From positions 1,178,001 to 1,242,000 of the forward strand of contig CP089459.1 of NCBI GenBank assembly GCA_026636295.1: a stretch of DNA of 64,000 nt, given 5' to 3'. The notes beneath the pieces are model-generated. The model had not been told where the DNA came from and searched no databases. It worked only from the letters and a program-made list of their open reading frames with translations. The translations under genes and the position numbers were made by a program. The first letter of the stretch is position 1; every line of letters begins with the position of its first letter. Origin of the DNA: Medakamo hakoo. Lineage: Eukaryota; Chlorophyta; Trebouxiophyceae; Coccomyxaceae. This document shows positions 22,347 to 31,636 of the stretch, piece by piece.

Positions 22347-24082
22347 CTACGCCCCGCTCCACCCACGCTCCCGCACGGCGGCAGCCCAGGCGCGGGCCTC
22401 CGCGGCCGCCTCCACCGCGGCCTCACCCACCACAACGTCCGAGCCCTCATCGTCCCGATAGCTGTCCGGGCACGCCTTGCGCGCGGCCGACGCCGCGGCG
22501 TACAGGGCCGGGCGCCAGGCCGGCATGAAGGGCGCCGCCGCCGTCCCACGGCCGCCGCCGCCGCCGCCGCCGCCGCTCGGCACGCACTCCGCCGCCAGGC
22601 CTTCCATGTAGTCCCACTGGCGGGCGCCGCTCAGGCAGTGGGCGTGGCGCGGCGGGATGCCGGCGGCGGCGCGGGCCGCGGCCTGCTCCGCCGCCCTCGC
22701 GGCCAGCTGCGCCGGCGGCGGCAGCGGCGCCGCGCCCGAGAGCGCGGCTCCCGCCCGCCGCGCCTGGGCTTCCATCAGCGGGAACGGCACGACCTTGAAG
22801 GGCAGGCCGATGAGGGCGAGGCCGGGCGCGTACGCCGGCGGCCACAGGTGGTCGGCCAGGGGGCGCACGTGGTTGTCGTCCGTGCTGACGGTGCCGGGCG
22901 GCAGGAGGCCGTCAAAGCAGTAGCGGTACCCCGTGGCCAGGACCAGGGCGGTGAGGCGGACGGGCGGGGCCGACGGGGCCGGGCCGCCGCCGCCCGGGGG
23001 CGGGGGGGCAAAGGCCGGGTCGCCTGCCGCGCCCACGCCGACGATCCAGGGACACGCCCGAATGTTGGACGCCGGCCCGGCGGGCGGTGACCGGTCGGCC
23101 TCCCAGCGGGCCGCGCACAGGAGGACGGACGCGCAGTGCGGGGACAGTTCGCGGGCCAGGTCTTCGCCGGAGGGCCCGGCGCCCAGGACGGCGACGACCG
23201 CGCCGGACGGGCCGCCCGCCGCGGCGAGCGCCGCGCCCAGGCGGCCGGCGGTCGGCGACCGATAGTTGTGCGAGTGGAGGACGAGGCCGCCGCCCGCCAC
23301 CCAGGCGGGCGAGATGTCCAGTTCAGGCGTGCGCGGGACGGCGAAGTGGCCCGTGCAGACCATGAGCGCGTCGTGGAGGTGGGACGACGTGGTGGGCGGG
23401 GCGGGCGTGGGGGCGGGGCCGGCCGGCCGCCCTTCGACCTCCACCCGCCACCGCGGCCACGGCAGGGCCGGCCGGCCGGCGACGGGGCCGGACACAGGCT
23501 CCGCCCCCACCACGCGACACCCGTACCTGATGGCGCGTCCCAACCCGTGCGCGGCTTCAAAGGCGGCCAGGTAGGCCCGCACCGCGGCGTGGCCGGGGTA
23601 CGTGCGGCGGTCGTCTTTGTCGCCCGCGGCGGAGGAGGGCGGCCCGCCGCCGCCCCCTGCCGCCGCCGCCGCCTCGCCCACGGCTGCCAGCGCCTCGCCG
23701 TCAAACGGGAAATCGGAGAACGACATCAGCAGGCGGGGCAGGTTGGTGCGCAGCCCGGCGTACATGGACGAGTGGACGCGCGGACTCCGCGCCGCCTGGC
23801 CACGGCCGTCCAGGTCGCCCTCTTCCACCTCGTCCGTGTACACCCACACGCCGCCCGGGGACGGCGACGCCTCGTACACGGTCACGCCGTGGCCGGCCCG
23901 CCTCAGCTCGCGCGCCGTGACCAAGCCGGCCGCGCCCGCGCCGACGACGGCCTGTGTGTGTGTGGGTGCAGGTTTTTTTTGTGTCTTGTCGTGAGAGGGA
24001 GCGGCCTGAGGGGGTTTGGCCGCGACCACAATCCCCCGCCCTCGAAACGGACCACGTCCAGTCTCCTCAACGCAGCGGCCAT
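22347..24082 (-). CDS. Flavin-containing monooxygenase family protein
   Basis: The main exon (22347-23951, 534 codons plus stop) encodes an FMO-like enzyme, which uses FAD and NADPH to oxygenate N- or S-containing or other substrates. It begins with the FAD-binding GAGAAGLVTARELRRAGH, has the NADPH-binding GAGPSGEDLA in the middle, the FMO-type HSHNYRS segment just before it, and the ATG-type motif LVLATGYRY. The helical C-terminus contains QWDYMEGL, as in plant and fungal FMOs. A short first exon is needed: the ATG at 24082 followed by MAAALRRLD, joined at a GTGGTC donor (exon 24056-24082), gives a correct frame. That donor is weak, so the very N-terminus is uncertain. Predicted about 543 residues; Gly runs near the C-terminus are local expansions. 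Confidence 0.8.
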
Positions 24083-24261
24083 GATGAGCGTTCTACAGTG
24101 CCTGGCAGCAGCAGCAGCGGGCGGCGGGCGCCAGCAGGCCCCCGGCCGCATGAAAGAGGCAAGAGAGGATGGCCGGCACGACGCACGAGTGACCGACCGG
24201 AGCGGGGGCGTCGCCTCCACTGCTGCTTTCTTCAACCGCCCTCCTCCACACCAAAACAGCC
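24083..24261. promoter_or_regulatory. Divergent promoter region (FMO / ATP synthase 6 kDa)
   Basis: These 179 bp separate the two start codons and must carry both promoters. A (GCA)n-like stretch lies at about 24107-24118. Confidence 0.4.
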
Positions 24262-24854
24262 ATGCCGCCGCGCTTCCCCGTCCACACCCTCACCTCCGAG
24301 CCGGCCATGACGACGGCCGCCCGGGAAGCCAAGAGCCTGTGCGTTTCTATGCGTGGGCGCCGCCCTTCCTTCGCGAGCGTCCAACCACGCAGGCGCAATC
24401 GAAGCTCACGCTCCCCCCTTCTCCCTCCCACGACACAGGTGGCCCTTCCTCGTCGGCCTGGCCGCGTCCGGCGCGGTCTTCTTCAAAGTGGCGACGACCG
24501 TGACGGGTGAGTTGCATGTGGGAGGAGGGCCTGGTGAGGGCGTGCGGCGCAAAACAAGTGCGCCGGACCGCAGTCGCGCCGCATCGTGCCCCTGCTCGTC
24601 TCTCTCTCGTCACGTTTCTCTCTCACACACACGCACGCACACTCCACACTCCCGATCCCTTCTCCACGCACAGATGAGGACGTCAAGCATTCCAGTACGT
24701 TGTGTGGGTGGGAATGTGGGGAGAGGGAGTGGGAGAAGAGCGCGGCCCATTCTTCTCTCTCCGCGCCCAGGGAACGACCGACCCCCTCACCCTGTCTCCC
24801 CCCCCCCCCCCCTCCACTCCCGCACACACAGAGTTCACCAACCCCAAACACTGA
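24262..24854 (+). CDS. Mitochondrial ATP synthase 6 kDa subunit (plant type), four exons
   Basis: Four small exons (24262-24338, 24439-24506, 24674-24694, 24832-24854) splice in frame to a 62-residue protein. Its second half matches the plant 6 kDa subunit of mitochondrial F1Fo-ATP synthase: WPFLVGLAASGAVFFKVAT (one membrane helix) followed by TVTDEDVKHSKFTNPKH. Plant homologues read WPFLVGFAVTG and LTEEDLKNSKF at the same places. It is a small single-helix Fo subunit in the inner membrane. The 21-nt and 23-nt exons mean that frame scanning alone would miss it. All four junctions have GT donors (GTGCGT, GTGAGT, GTACGT) and CAG acceptors. It is divergent from the FMO gene. Confidence 0.85.
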
Positions 24855-25266
24855 GCGTGCCCTAGCCTGGCGTTCCGGTGGCAGATCCGTTTTTTAGAAC
24901 TGAGAGAGAGAGTGGGGGGAGAGGGGGGGTAAGGCGCGTCGCGGCGGGCGGTGGTGCCTGTGCAGCCTGCCCTCTCTGTTCCCAGGCGCGTGCAAAAAAA
25001 AGGACACACGCAACAGCAACCCGCCGGTGTGCCGTCTCTCTTTTTGTCAGACACACACGTGTTCGTCCCGTCATTCACACAAGTGCCGGCGGCGCTGCCC
25101 CTGGGGCAAGCGCGCGCGCGGCAGAAGAAAAATCCCCCCCCCCCCCCTTCGCGCCCCACCCTGCGCGCACGCTCCTCTCATGTCCCCCCACACCCCGGTT
25201 GCCTTCACGCCCACCCCTCCCATCCCGCACGCGCACGCCCCGCACCCGCCCCCCGTCCCCCACACC
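24855..25266. other. Convergent 3' region with an imperfect stem-loop
   Basis: These 412 bp lie between the ATP synthase subunit and coproporphyrinogen oxidase stops. They contain a GA-rich patch after the stop, a C-run near 25134-25147, and an inverted repeat GCGCTGCCCC...GGGGCAAGCGC near 25092-25112 with one bulged base. No gene is supported. Confidence 0.35.
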
Positions 25267-27081
25267 TCACACCCACTCCCGCGGCGTCCGCGTCGCCTTG
25301 AGCAGCTCGGCCTCCGGGCTGCCCGGCGCCGGCTCGTGGCAGTACTCCCACCGGGCGCGCAGGGGCAGGGACATCAGAATGGACTCGACCCGCCCCGCGG
25401 TCTTCAGGCCAAAGGTCGTGCCCCGGTCGTACACCAGGTTGTACTCCGCGTACAGCCCCCGCCGCATGCCCTGCCACTCCTTCTGCTTCTCCGTGAACGG
25501 GTCGTTCTTGTGGCGGGCGACGATGGGCCGGTACGCCGGGATGACCGAGTGCAGCGCGTCGGCCGAAAATTTCATGATCGTGTCCGGGTCGCGGTCGTTC
25601 AGGTCGTCGAAGAAGATGCCGCCCAGGCCGCGGGTCTGGCCGCGGTGCGTGCACCAAAAGTACTCGTCCGCCCACTTTTTGAACTTGGGGTAGAACGCCG
25701 GGTCGTGCTTGTCGCACACGGCCTTGTACGTGCCGTGGAAGTGGCGCATGTCCTCCTCGTCCACGTACGCGGGCGTGATGTCCGTGCCGCCGCCAAACCA
25801 CCACTGGCCGGGGACGCCGCACCACTCCTCCGTCTCAAAGTACCGGTAGTTGAAGTGCATGGTGGGCGCGTGCGGGTTGTGCGGGTGCATGACCGACGAA
25901 ATGCCGGCCGCGAAAAAGGGGACGCCGCCCGCGGCCGGGTCGGCCTTGGCCGCTTTGATGGCCTCGCCCGTCGCGGCCCGGTACGCGTCGGGGGGCATGG
26001 TGCCGTACACGACGGACACGCCCACGCCCGCCTTTTCCCAGACGGCGCCGTCCTGCATGACCCGGGACACGCCGCCGCCGCCGCCCTCGCGCGCCCACGC
26101 GTCTTCCTGAAACTTGCCGACGCCGTCCTCCTCCTCGATGGCGGCCACGATGTCCAGCTGGGCCTGGCGGATGAGCTTTTCAAACCGACCGCGGATGCTG
26201 GGGTGGGGCAGTGTGTGGTGGGAAGTGTGTGAGGGACGGCGGGGCGGGACGAGGAGAGAGGAGAGAGAGAGTGGGCGGGCGGGTGCGTGCGCGCAGGGGA
26301 GGCTGCAGGCAGAGGCGCCCCCCCCCCGCCCCGCCCTTACCCGTTGGGGTCGTCCACGCCCGGGCGCAGCATGGACGCCGGCGTGGACGTCAGCATCTGC
26401 TCCTTGGCGATGACCTGCGGATGGAAGGGAGGCGGGAAGGCGTGGGGTGGGGCGGACAGGGGGAGAGGGGAGGGGGGCGGTGAGATAAGGATAAGGGAGG
26501 GTGTCCGCGTCGCGGCCCGTCGTCGGGGGCGGGCCGTCGAGGCCGGGCGGGGGGCTCCTCGCACACCGCGGCGCGCGTCCTTGCGTCCATCCGCACGGCC
26601 CGCCGCCCGCTCCCTCCACACCTGTCTCCCACACCAAACTCACCGCCGCTTGCGCCTTGGTCGACGTGCGGGCCGGCTGGGCCGGGCGAGGGGATGCCTG
26701 TTGTGTGGTTTGAGTTTTTCGGGCGGTGAGCGCGAAGGAAATTGGTCGAGGCGAGTCGCAAGCGGGCCGCTCGCGAGGGGCCGGTCGAGGTGCGCTTCGT
26801 CCCTCAGTTTGGCGCAGCGCGTGCCTCGGCGGCCCACCAAAGTCTGCCGCAGCCTAGCTACACATCATAGCGGCCCTGCTGACGTGGAAGAAATGGAAGC
26901 GAGCGCCGCCACCGCCCGCGCGATGGCCGTCCCCAGTCGCTGTTGGCCGCATCAAGCCGCTCCGCCTCTCTCTTTTGCTGCTCACCTGCGCCCGGACGAC
27001 CGCACGCAGCGCCGCCACGCGGCCGCGGCGGGAGGTGGACGTCGGCGCCATGGCGGCGCGACTTAAAGCGGCGGAAGCCAT
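25267..27081 (-). CDS. CPX1: Coproporphyrinogen III oxidase, plastid, oxygen-dependent
   Basis: Four exons (26986-27081, 26644-26676, 26341-26414, 25267-26197) encode 377 residues. The enzyme decarboxylates coproporphyrinogen III to protoporphyrinogen IX in haem and chlorophyll synthesis. The N-terminus ([20 protein letters not shown]...) is a typical plastid transit peptide. Conserved blocks include [76 protein letters not shown] and the C-terminal [20 protein letters not shown] with [11 protein letters not shown]. These cover the substrate-binding and dimer regions, and length is normal for the mature enzyme. The 33-nt second exon encodes only [11 protein letters not shown], within the transit or linker region. 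Confidence 0.95.
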
Positions 27082-27275
27082 TGCTTTGGTTTGGTTTGGG
27101 GCAAGGGGAGAGGAAACACACACGGAACACGAAAGAGAGTTTGTGCTGCGACCGTTTTTTCCCCGACCCCCAACCCATCCACCTCCAGTTGAGTTGAGAA
27201 AAAAAGAGGAACGCGCGGGCGGCTGGGTAACAAACAACACTCTCCCCCACCAAAGTGCCCATCCCCTCCATGTCT
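27082..27275. promoter_or_regulatory. Promoter of coproporphyrinogen oxidase / 3' end of LETM1-like
   Basis: These 194 bp lie between two minus-strand genes. They are relatively AT-rich and contain A- and T-runs. No specific motif is seen. Confidence 0.35.
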
Positions 27276-29783
27276 TCACGCCCGGCGAGCGTCGTTGCGG
27301 TCTTCATCCGAGTCGCGATCGCCGTCGGAGTCGGACGTGCCCGTCGCCTCGCGCGCGGCCGCGACCGCAGACTCGAGCGACGCCAGGGCGGCGTCGGGCG
27401 GGCGGGTCCGGGCGGGCGCCGCCAGCGCGGGCGCCTTGCCGTCTCCGCCGTGGCTGGCCTTGGCCGGCGTCGTCGCGCCAGCAGCAGCAGCGGCGGCGGC
27501 GGCGCCCGCACCCCCGCCGCCGCCGTCCCCACCACCACCACCACCACCGCTCGCTTTGGGCGCAGTCAGCCGGCGCACCGCTTCAGCGGCCGCCGCCAGT
27601 TCCGCGGCTTCCGCCTCCGCCGTCGCGGCTTCCTGGGCGGCCGCCAACTCGGCCCGCAGCTCCTCATACCGGATCATGAGTTCCTGGCGGCGGGACGTGA
27701 ACTGGGACGGGAAGAAGCCGGGGAAGTAGCGTTGGAGGAAGCCAAAGACGAGGACGTGGCCGACGGGCGTGATGGGCGTGACGAGGATGATGGTGAAGGG
27801 GACGAACGTCGCCAGGTCGCGGGCGGTGCGGCGCAGGGCGGCCACCTCGCGCGGTTTGAGGGACGCGCCCGCGGCGGCGCGGGCGAACAGGCCGCACGCC
27901 GCCTGGACGTCCGTGCCCAGCAGCCGGATGCCGCGGCTGAAGAAGAGGGCGCCCTCGACCAGCTTGGCCGCGGAGTCGGAGAGCGCGGCGCGCGCGCGAG
28001 CGAGCGACAGCCCGCCGCCGCCGACGCCCGCCCCGCCAAAGACGACGTCGTCGCCGATGCCCAGGCGCCGGCGCAGGTCCGGGATTTCCTGGGCGAGGAC
28101 GTCGAGCGCGTCGTCCGCGGTGGGCGCGCTGGACGCGGCCGCGACGGCCGCGAGCGCGGGGCCTGGGTCGGGCGAGGCCGGCGTGGCCGGCAGCGGCGGC
28201 GGCGCGGTCGCCGCGGCCGGCGCGGCCGGCGCCGCGTCGGCACCCTTGCCGTTGCCGCCGTCGGACGGCAGGGCAGCCGCAATGACGGCCAGCTGCTCGT
28301 CCAGCAGGCCCGCCTCCGCGGCCAGCAGCGTCAGCTCGTCCGACGACCCCTGGCGGAAGATCAGAAAGCCCGCGTCAGACGAGCCTTGCGCCACGTCCAG
28401 GGCCTCCTCCTCCAGCGTGCCCAGCACCGCCTCCATCTCCAGTTGCAGCGTGCGCACGGCCAGGCACCGGGCCAGGGACGCGACCGCGTCGTCCAGGGCG
28501 CGCAGCTCGCCCGCCAGCCGCGCGCGCGCGGCGGTGGGCGCTTTCCTCAGCCGCGCTTCGCGCGCCTTGGACGCGTCCTGCAGCTGGCGTTCCAGGGACG
28601 CGACCTGCGCGCCCAGGGACGCGACGCGCGCCGCCCGGCTGGACCGGGTGCCGACGAGGGGGGGCAAGCCGCGCTTGGCGGCCACGGCCGCGCTGCCGCC
28701 GTTCCCACCGCCCGGCCGCCCTCCGTTCAGGCGCACCCACAGGCCGCGCGCGGCGTCGGCGGTGAGCCGCGCGCCGTCCAGCCACCCACCCGGCGGCGTG
28801 TCACGCACCGCACGCACGGCGGGCTGCAGCCGCCGCATGAAAAAGGCTTCCACGGCTTTTTCAGCGGCGGACAGGCGTTGGGCGACGGCCGGCCCGCCGC
28901 CCCGCGTGCGCGGGCCGGGCGCGGGCGCAAACTGGCGGTTGCGCGCGTCGACGGCGGCCTGCGCGGCTTCGAGCGACGGGAAGGGGAGGACGGGCAGCTC
29001 GTCGGCCGCGCGCGCGGCCAGTGCGTCCGTGATGTCGCCGATGCGGGCGGCCAGGACGTCGCGGGCGGGCGTGGTGGCGGGGGCGGCGGGTGGCGCGCTC
29101 GCGCCGGGCGCCTGCGGCGGCGACGACGGGTCTGGCGACGCGCCCTCCCCGCCCGCCGACGCCGGCGCTTCACCCGCGGGCGGGATGAACGCATCGTTGA
29201 GCCGGTCGCCGTACGACGCCAACAACGCCCGCCACCCGGCCCGCAGCTGGGCTTCCGTCAGCTGCAGTTCGGCCACAAACTCGACGGCGGCCGCGGCAGC
29301 GACATCGTCCAGGGCGGGCGCGGCGGAGCCGGCGGCCTGCGGGGCACCGCCCGACGACGACGAGGAGGAGGCCGGCGGAGGCGGCGCCCCACCCTGCGCC
29401 GCCGCCGCCGCCGCCGCCGCCTGCGATGGCGGCGCGTACGCCGGCCCGGGCGCGGCGAGGAGCAGGTCCGCGCGCAGCAGGTTGCGGTACAGGCGCCGCA
29501 CCGCGACCAGCAGCTCCAGCCGGGCGGTGCGGGCGCGGGAGGACGCGGCGGCGGCCGCCGCGGCCGCGTCCAGGCTGGCCAAGTCCAGCGACGACAGCGC
29601 GGGCGGGTCCGAGGACGGTGGCGGCGCCCGCGCCGTGGACGGCGACGGCGCCGCGGCCGACGCGGCGGGCGGCAGCGCGGCACGGGCGGCGGCGGCGGCG
29701 GCGCGGCGGCCGCGGAGCAGCGAACCGGCGGGGGGCGGCGCACCGCCCGCCCGCACGCCGCCGCCCACCAGAGGTACATGCAT
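27276..29783 (-). CDS. LETM1-like protein (plant type)
   Basis: Predicted 835 residues in one exon. The conserved LETM1-like ribosome-binding/membrane domain lies near residues 620-700: GTDVQAACGLF, then LKPREVAALRRTARDLATF and VPFTIILVTPITPVGHVLVF, ending YFPGFFPSQF. LETM1 proteins sit in organelle inner membranes and affect K+/H+ balance and translation. This protein has a long N-terminal part with alternating Ala-rich helices and disordered stretches, as in the large plant LETM1-like proteins, which are of similar size. The C-terminus is a Glu/Ala coiled coil plus low complexity. The frame extends upstream of 29783 without ATG. An acceptor-like TTTCCCACAG just upstream (near 29834) suggests a 5' UTR intron or another short first exon, so the start is probable rather than certain. 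Confidence 0.8.
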   Translation of the reverse strand: MHVPLVGGGVRAGGAPPPAGSLLRGRRAAAAAARAALPPAASAAAPSPSTARAPPPSSDPPALSSLDLASLDAAAAAAAASSRARTARLELLVAVRRLYRNLLRADLLLAAPGPAYAPPSQAAAAAAAAQGGAPPPPASSSSSSGGAPQAAGSAAPALDDVAAAAAVEFVAELQLTEAQLRAGWRALLASYGDRLNDAFIPPAGEAPASAGGEGASPDPSSPPQAPGASAPPAAPATTPARDVLAARIGDITDALAARAADELPVLPFPSLEAAQAAVDARNRQFAPAPGPRTRGGGPAVAQRLSAAEKAVEAFFMRRLQPAVRAVRDTPPGGWLDGARLTADAARGLWVRLNGGRPGGGNGGSAAVAAKRGLPPLVGTRSSRAARVASLGAQVASLERQLQDASKAREARLRKAPTAARARLAGELRALDDAVASLARCLAVRTLQLEMEAVLGTLEEEALDVAQGSSDAGFLIFRQGSSDELTLLAAEAGLLDEQLAVIAAALPSDGGNGKGADAAPAAPAAATAPPPLPATPASPDPGPALAAVAAASSAPTADDALDVLAQEIPDLRRRLGIGDDVVFGGAGVGGGGLSLARARAALSDSAAKLVEGALFFSRGIRLLGTDVQAACGLFARAAAGASLKPREVAALRRTARDLATFVPFTIILVTPITPVGHVLVFGFLQRYFPGFFPSQFTSRRQELMIRYEELRAELAAAQEAATAEAEAAELAAAAEAVRRLTAPKASGGGGGGGDGGGGGAGAAAAAAAAGATTPAKASHGGDGKAPALAAPARTRPPDAALASLESAVAAAREATGTSDSDGDRDSDEDRNDARRA

Positions 29784-30502
29784 CCGTGCCCGGCTTGGGA
29801 TGGACGCGACGGCGCGTGGCGCGGCGGTGGGCCTGTGGGAAAGAGAGAAAGGCACGGGCGCGGCGCGTTGTGGTGAGGAATGTGCGCGGCCAGGCACCCC
29901 TTTTGCGCGCGAGAGAGAGGGGGGGCGGGCGGGTCGGCGGGGGCAACGTGCATGCTATGCGAGCAGGCCGAGCATGGGAGCAGTGTCTGGCGGCGTTGGA
30001 TGGGGGTTCTAGGCGGGGCGGCCGGTCCTGGGCGCGGCCCTCCCCGCCGCACGTCTGCGGGCGAGGACACACGGTTTCGCCGAACACACACACACGCACC
30101 GTCGCCGGAGCGCAGCAGGCCCACCCGCGGCCGCAGGCCGGGGCAGGGGGGCGGCCATGGCTGTCGGTGGGACCGCGATGCTTGCAAGCGTGGGTCACCG
30201 TGAGTTTGCGGGTCTGGCGGGCGACCGGCGGGCCACAACCGGGCGGGACGCGCGAAACAGCAGAGAGGAAAGCAGCAGTGTGCGGCGGCGTGTTGGCTTG
30301 GCCTGGCCAGACGGGCGGCCGGGTCGAGGGCCGAGGCGTCGGACGTACCCTATCCGCACTTGTGCGCGTCGCCCGGCCGTGGACCGCATCGGACCACCGT
30401 CGCCCTCTTTCCAGGGCGTTCTTGCACACGTTCCGCACGCCATCAGGCCATCGCCGCTCTTTCTTTGGTGCGCGGTCTCACGCGCGCCCCTCCCGAAAAA
30501 AA
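29784..30502. promoter_or_regulatory. Divergent region (LETM1-like / Ala-rich protein)
   Basis: These 719 bp carry both promoters and possibly a 5' exon of the LETM1-like gene. An A-run lies just before the plus-strand ATG (30496-30503). A CACACACACACGCAC stretch lies near 30086-30099. No independent gene is supported. Confidence 0.35.
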
Positions 30503-31420
30503 ATGCCGCGCTCGGCCCATCGACGGGCCGCCCGGCGTGCGTCCCACGCGCTCGCCACCCCGGCCCCAGGCCACGCCGCCGCCGCGCTGGACGTTAGTGC
30601 CAGTCTGAACGCTCTGGCCGCGCGGGCGGCCGCCCTGGCCGCGGACGTGGCGCCCGTGGACGACGGCAAGGCGGGCGGGCGGCGGAGCCCACTCGTCGCG
30701 GTCCCTCTGCCCGCCTCCTCCGCGCCGCGGGGCGACGACGGCGACCCTCGCCCGGCCGCCATCCCGGGCCACTCGCCCGCCGACGCCGCCCGGCTGGTGG
30801 CTTTGGCGGATGGCATTGCCGACCCAGAGGCCGCACAAGCGGCGTCTCACGCGGCCGACGCGCGCACGGCCGCGGCCGCGGCTGCTCAACTCGCTGCCTC
30901 TGCCCGCACGACGGCGGCGACCGACGGCGGCGTCGCGGCCGCCGTGGAACGCCTGCGCCAGGTCTCCGACCTGCTTGCCGTCGCATGTGAGGGCATGCGG
31001 TCGGCCCGCGCGGCTGTGGTGGCTGCGCGGACAGCCGCCTCCCGCCTGGCGTCCACCGCCAACTTACCCGGCGGCGCGCGCGCGGGCCTGTCCCCCCGCG
31101 CGGCCGCGGCCTTGGCCGCCGCGGCCGCGGATTTGTCGCCCGCTGCCTCCGACGCCGCCGCTACCTTGCGCGACATGCAGGCTGTCGCGGATGCCGCCCA
31201 CGCCCACGTGGAAGCCGCGCGTGCGGCCTTTGTCCGCGCGGCAGCTGTGGCGCGCGCCGCGCGCGCGCGTGCCCGCGCCGCCCGCGACCACGCTGCCCGC
31301 GCCCGGGACGCGCACGGCCGCCTGGCGGCACGGTTGGCGCGGGCACACGCTGAGGTGGCGCTGCATGGTGTCTTGCGGCACCGGGGCGGTGGCGACCACG
31401 GGCCTGCGCCCGCGGCTTGA
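30503..31420 (+). CDS. Ala-rich helical protein, function unknown
   Basis: A 305-residue product in one exon, about half of it Ala. It begins with a basic, Arg/Ser/Ala-rich segment (MPRSAHRRAARRASHALAT) that could be an organelle presequence. Helical stretches then alternate with short Pro/Gly/Asp linkers. Regular hydrophobic spacing (for example AVERLRQVSDLLAVACEGM and ATLRDMQAVADAAHAHVEA) suggests long amphipathic or coiled-coil helices, and the last third has many Arg. No family is recognised. It resembles, in composition only, the Ala-rich protein encoded at 48299-49447. The ATG follows a run of A, and the downstream gene converges 216 bp away. Coding potential is supported by uninterrupted frame, start context and helical periodicity, but not by homology. 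Confidence 0.5.
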   Translation: MPRSAHRRAARRASHALATPAPGHAAAALDVSASLNALAARAAALAADVAPVDDGKAGGRRSPLVAVPLPASSAPRGDDGDPRPAAIPGHSPADAARLVALADGIADPEAAQAASHAADARTAAAAAAQLAASARTTAATDGGVAAAVERLRQVSDLLAVACEGMRSARAAVVAARTAASRLASTANLPGGARAGLSPRAAAALAAAAADLSPAASDAAATLRDMQAVADAAHAHVEAARAAFVRAAAVARAARARARAARDHAARARDAHGRLAARLARAHAEVALHGVLRHRGGGDHGPAPAA

Positions 31421-31636
31421 CGGGCTGTCCCCTTTTTTTTGCATCGTCCATGCATTCTTTTTTCGTCCCTTTCATTTTTTTTGCACTTGGGAGGCGAAGC
31501 GCGCTCCGATTTCGGAGCGCGCTGTGTGGGGGTGTGGGTGGGTGAGTGGGTCGAGAGAGTGGCTGGGGCCCAGTGCAACGCGTCACGGCCCGCCCAAACA
31601 AAACGGCTCACTTTACAAGACGCAGAGTGCTTCTTT
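31421..31636. other. Convergent 3' spacer with a perfect stem-loop
   Basis: This spacer contains a 12-bp perfect inverted repeat (31498-31509 with 31512-31523; arms AGCGCGCTCCGA and TCGGAGCGCGCT, TT loop). It could fold in the 3' UTR of either converging gene. T-runs follow the Ala-rich gene's stop. Confidence 0.45.

Noticed and set aside
24083-24235. Extending the FMO exon through GTGGTCGCGGCC into the main exon without an intron
   Set aside because: That reading has no ATG before the FAD motif. A spliced MAAALRRLD start gives a proper beginning, although its donor is weak.
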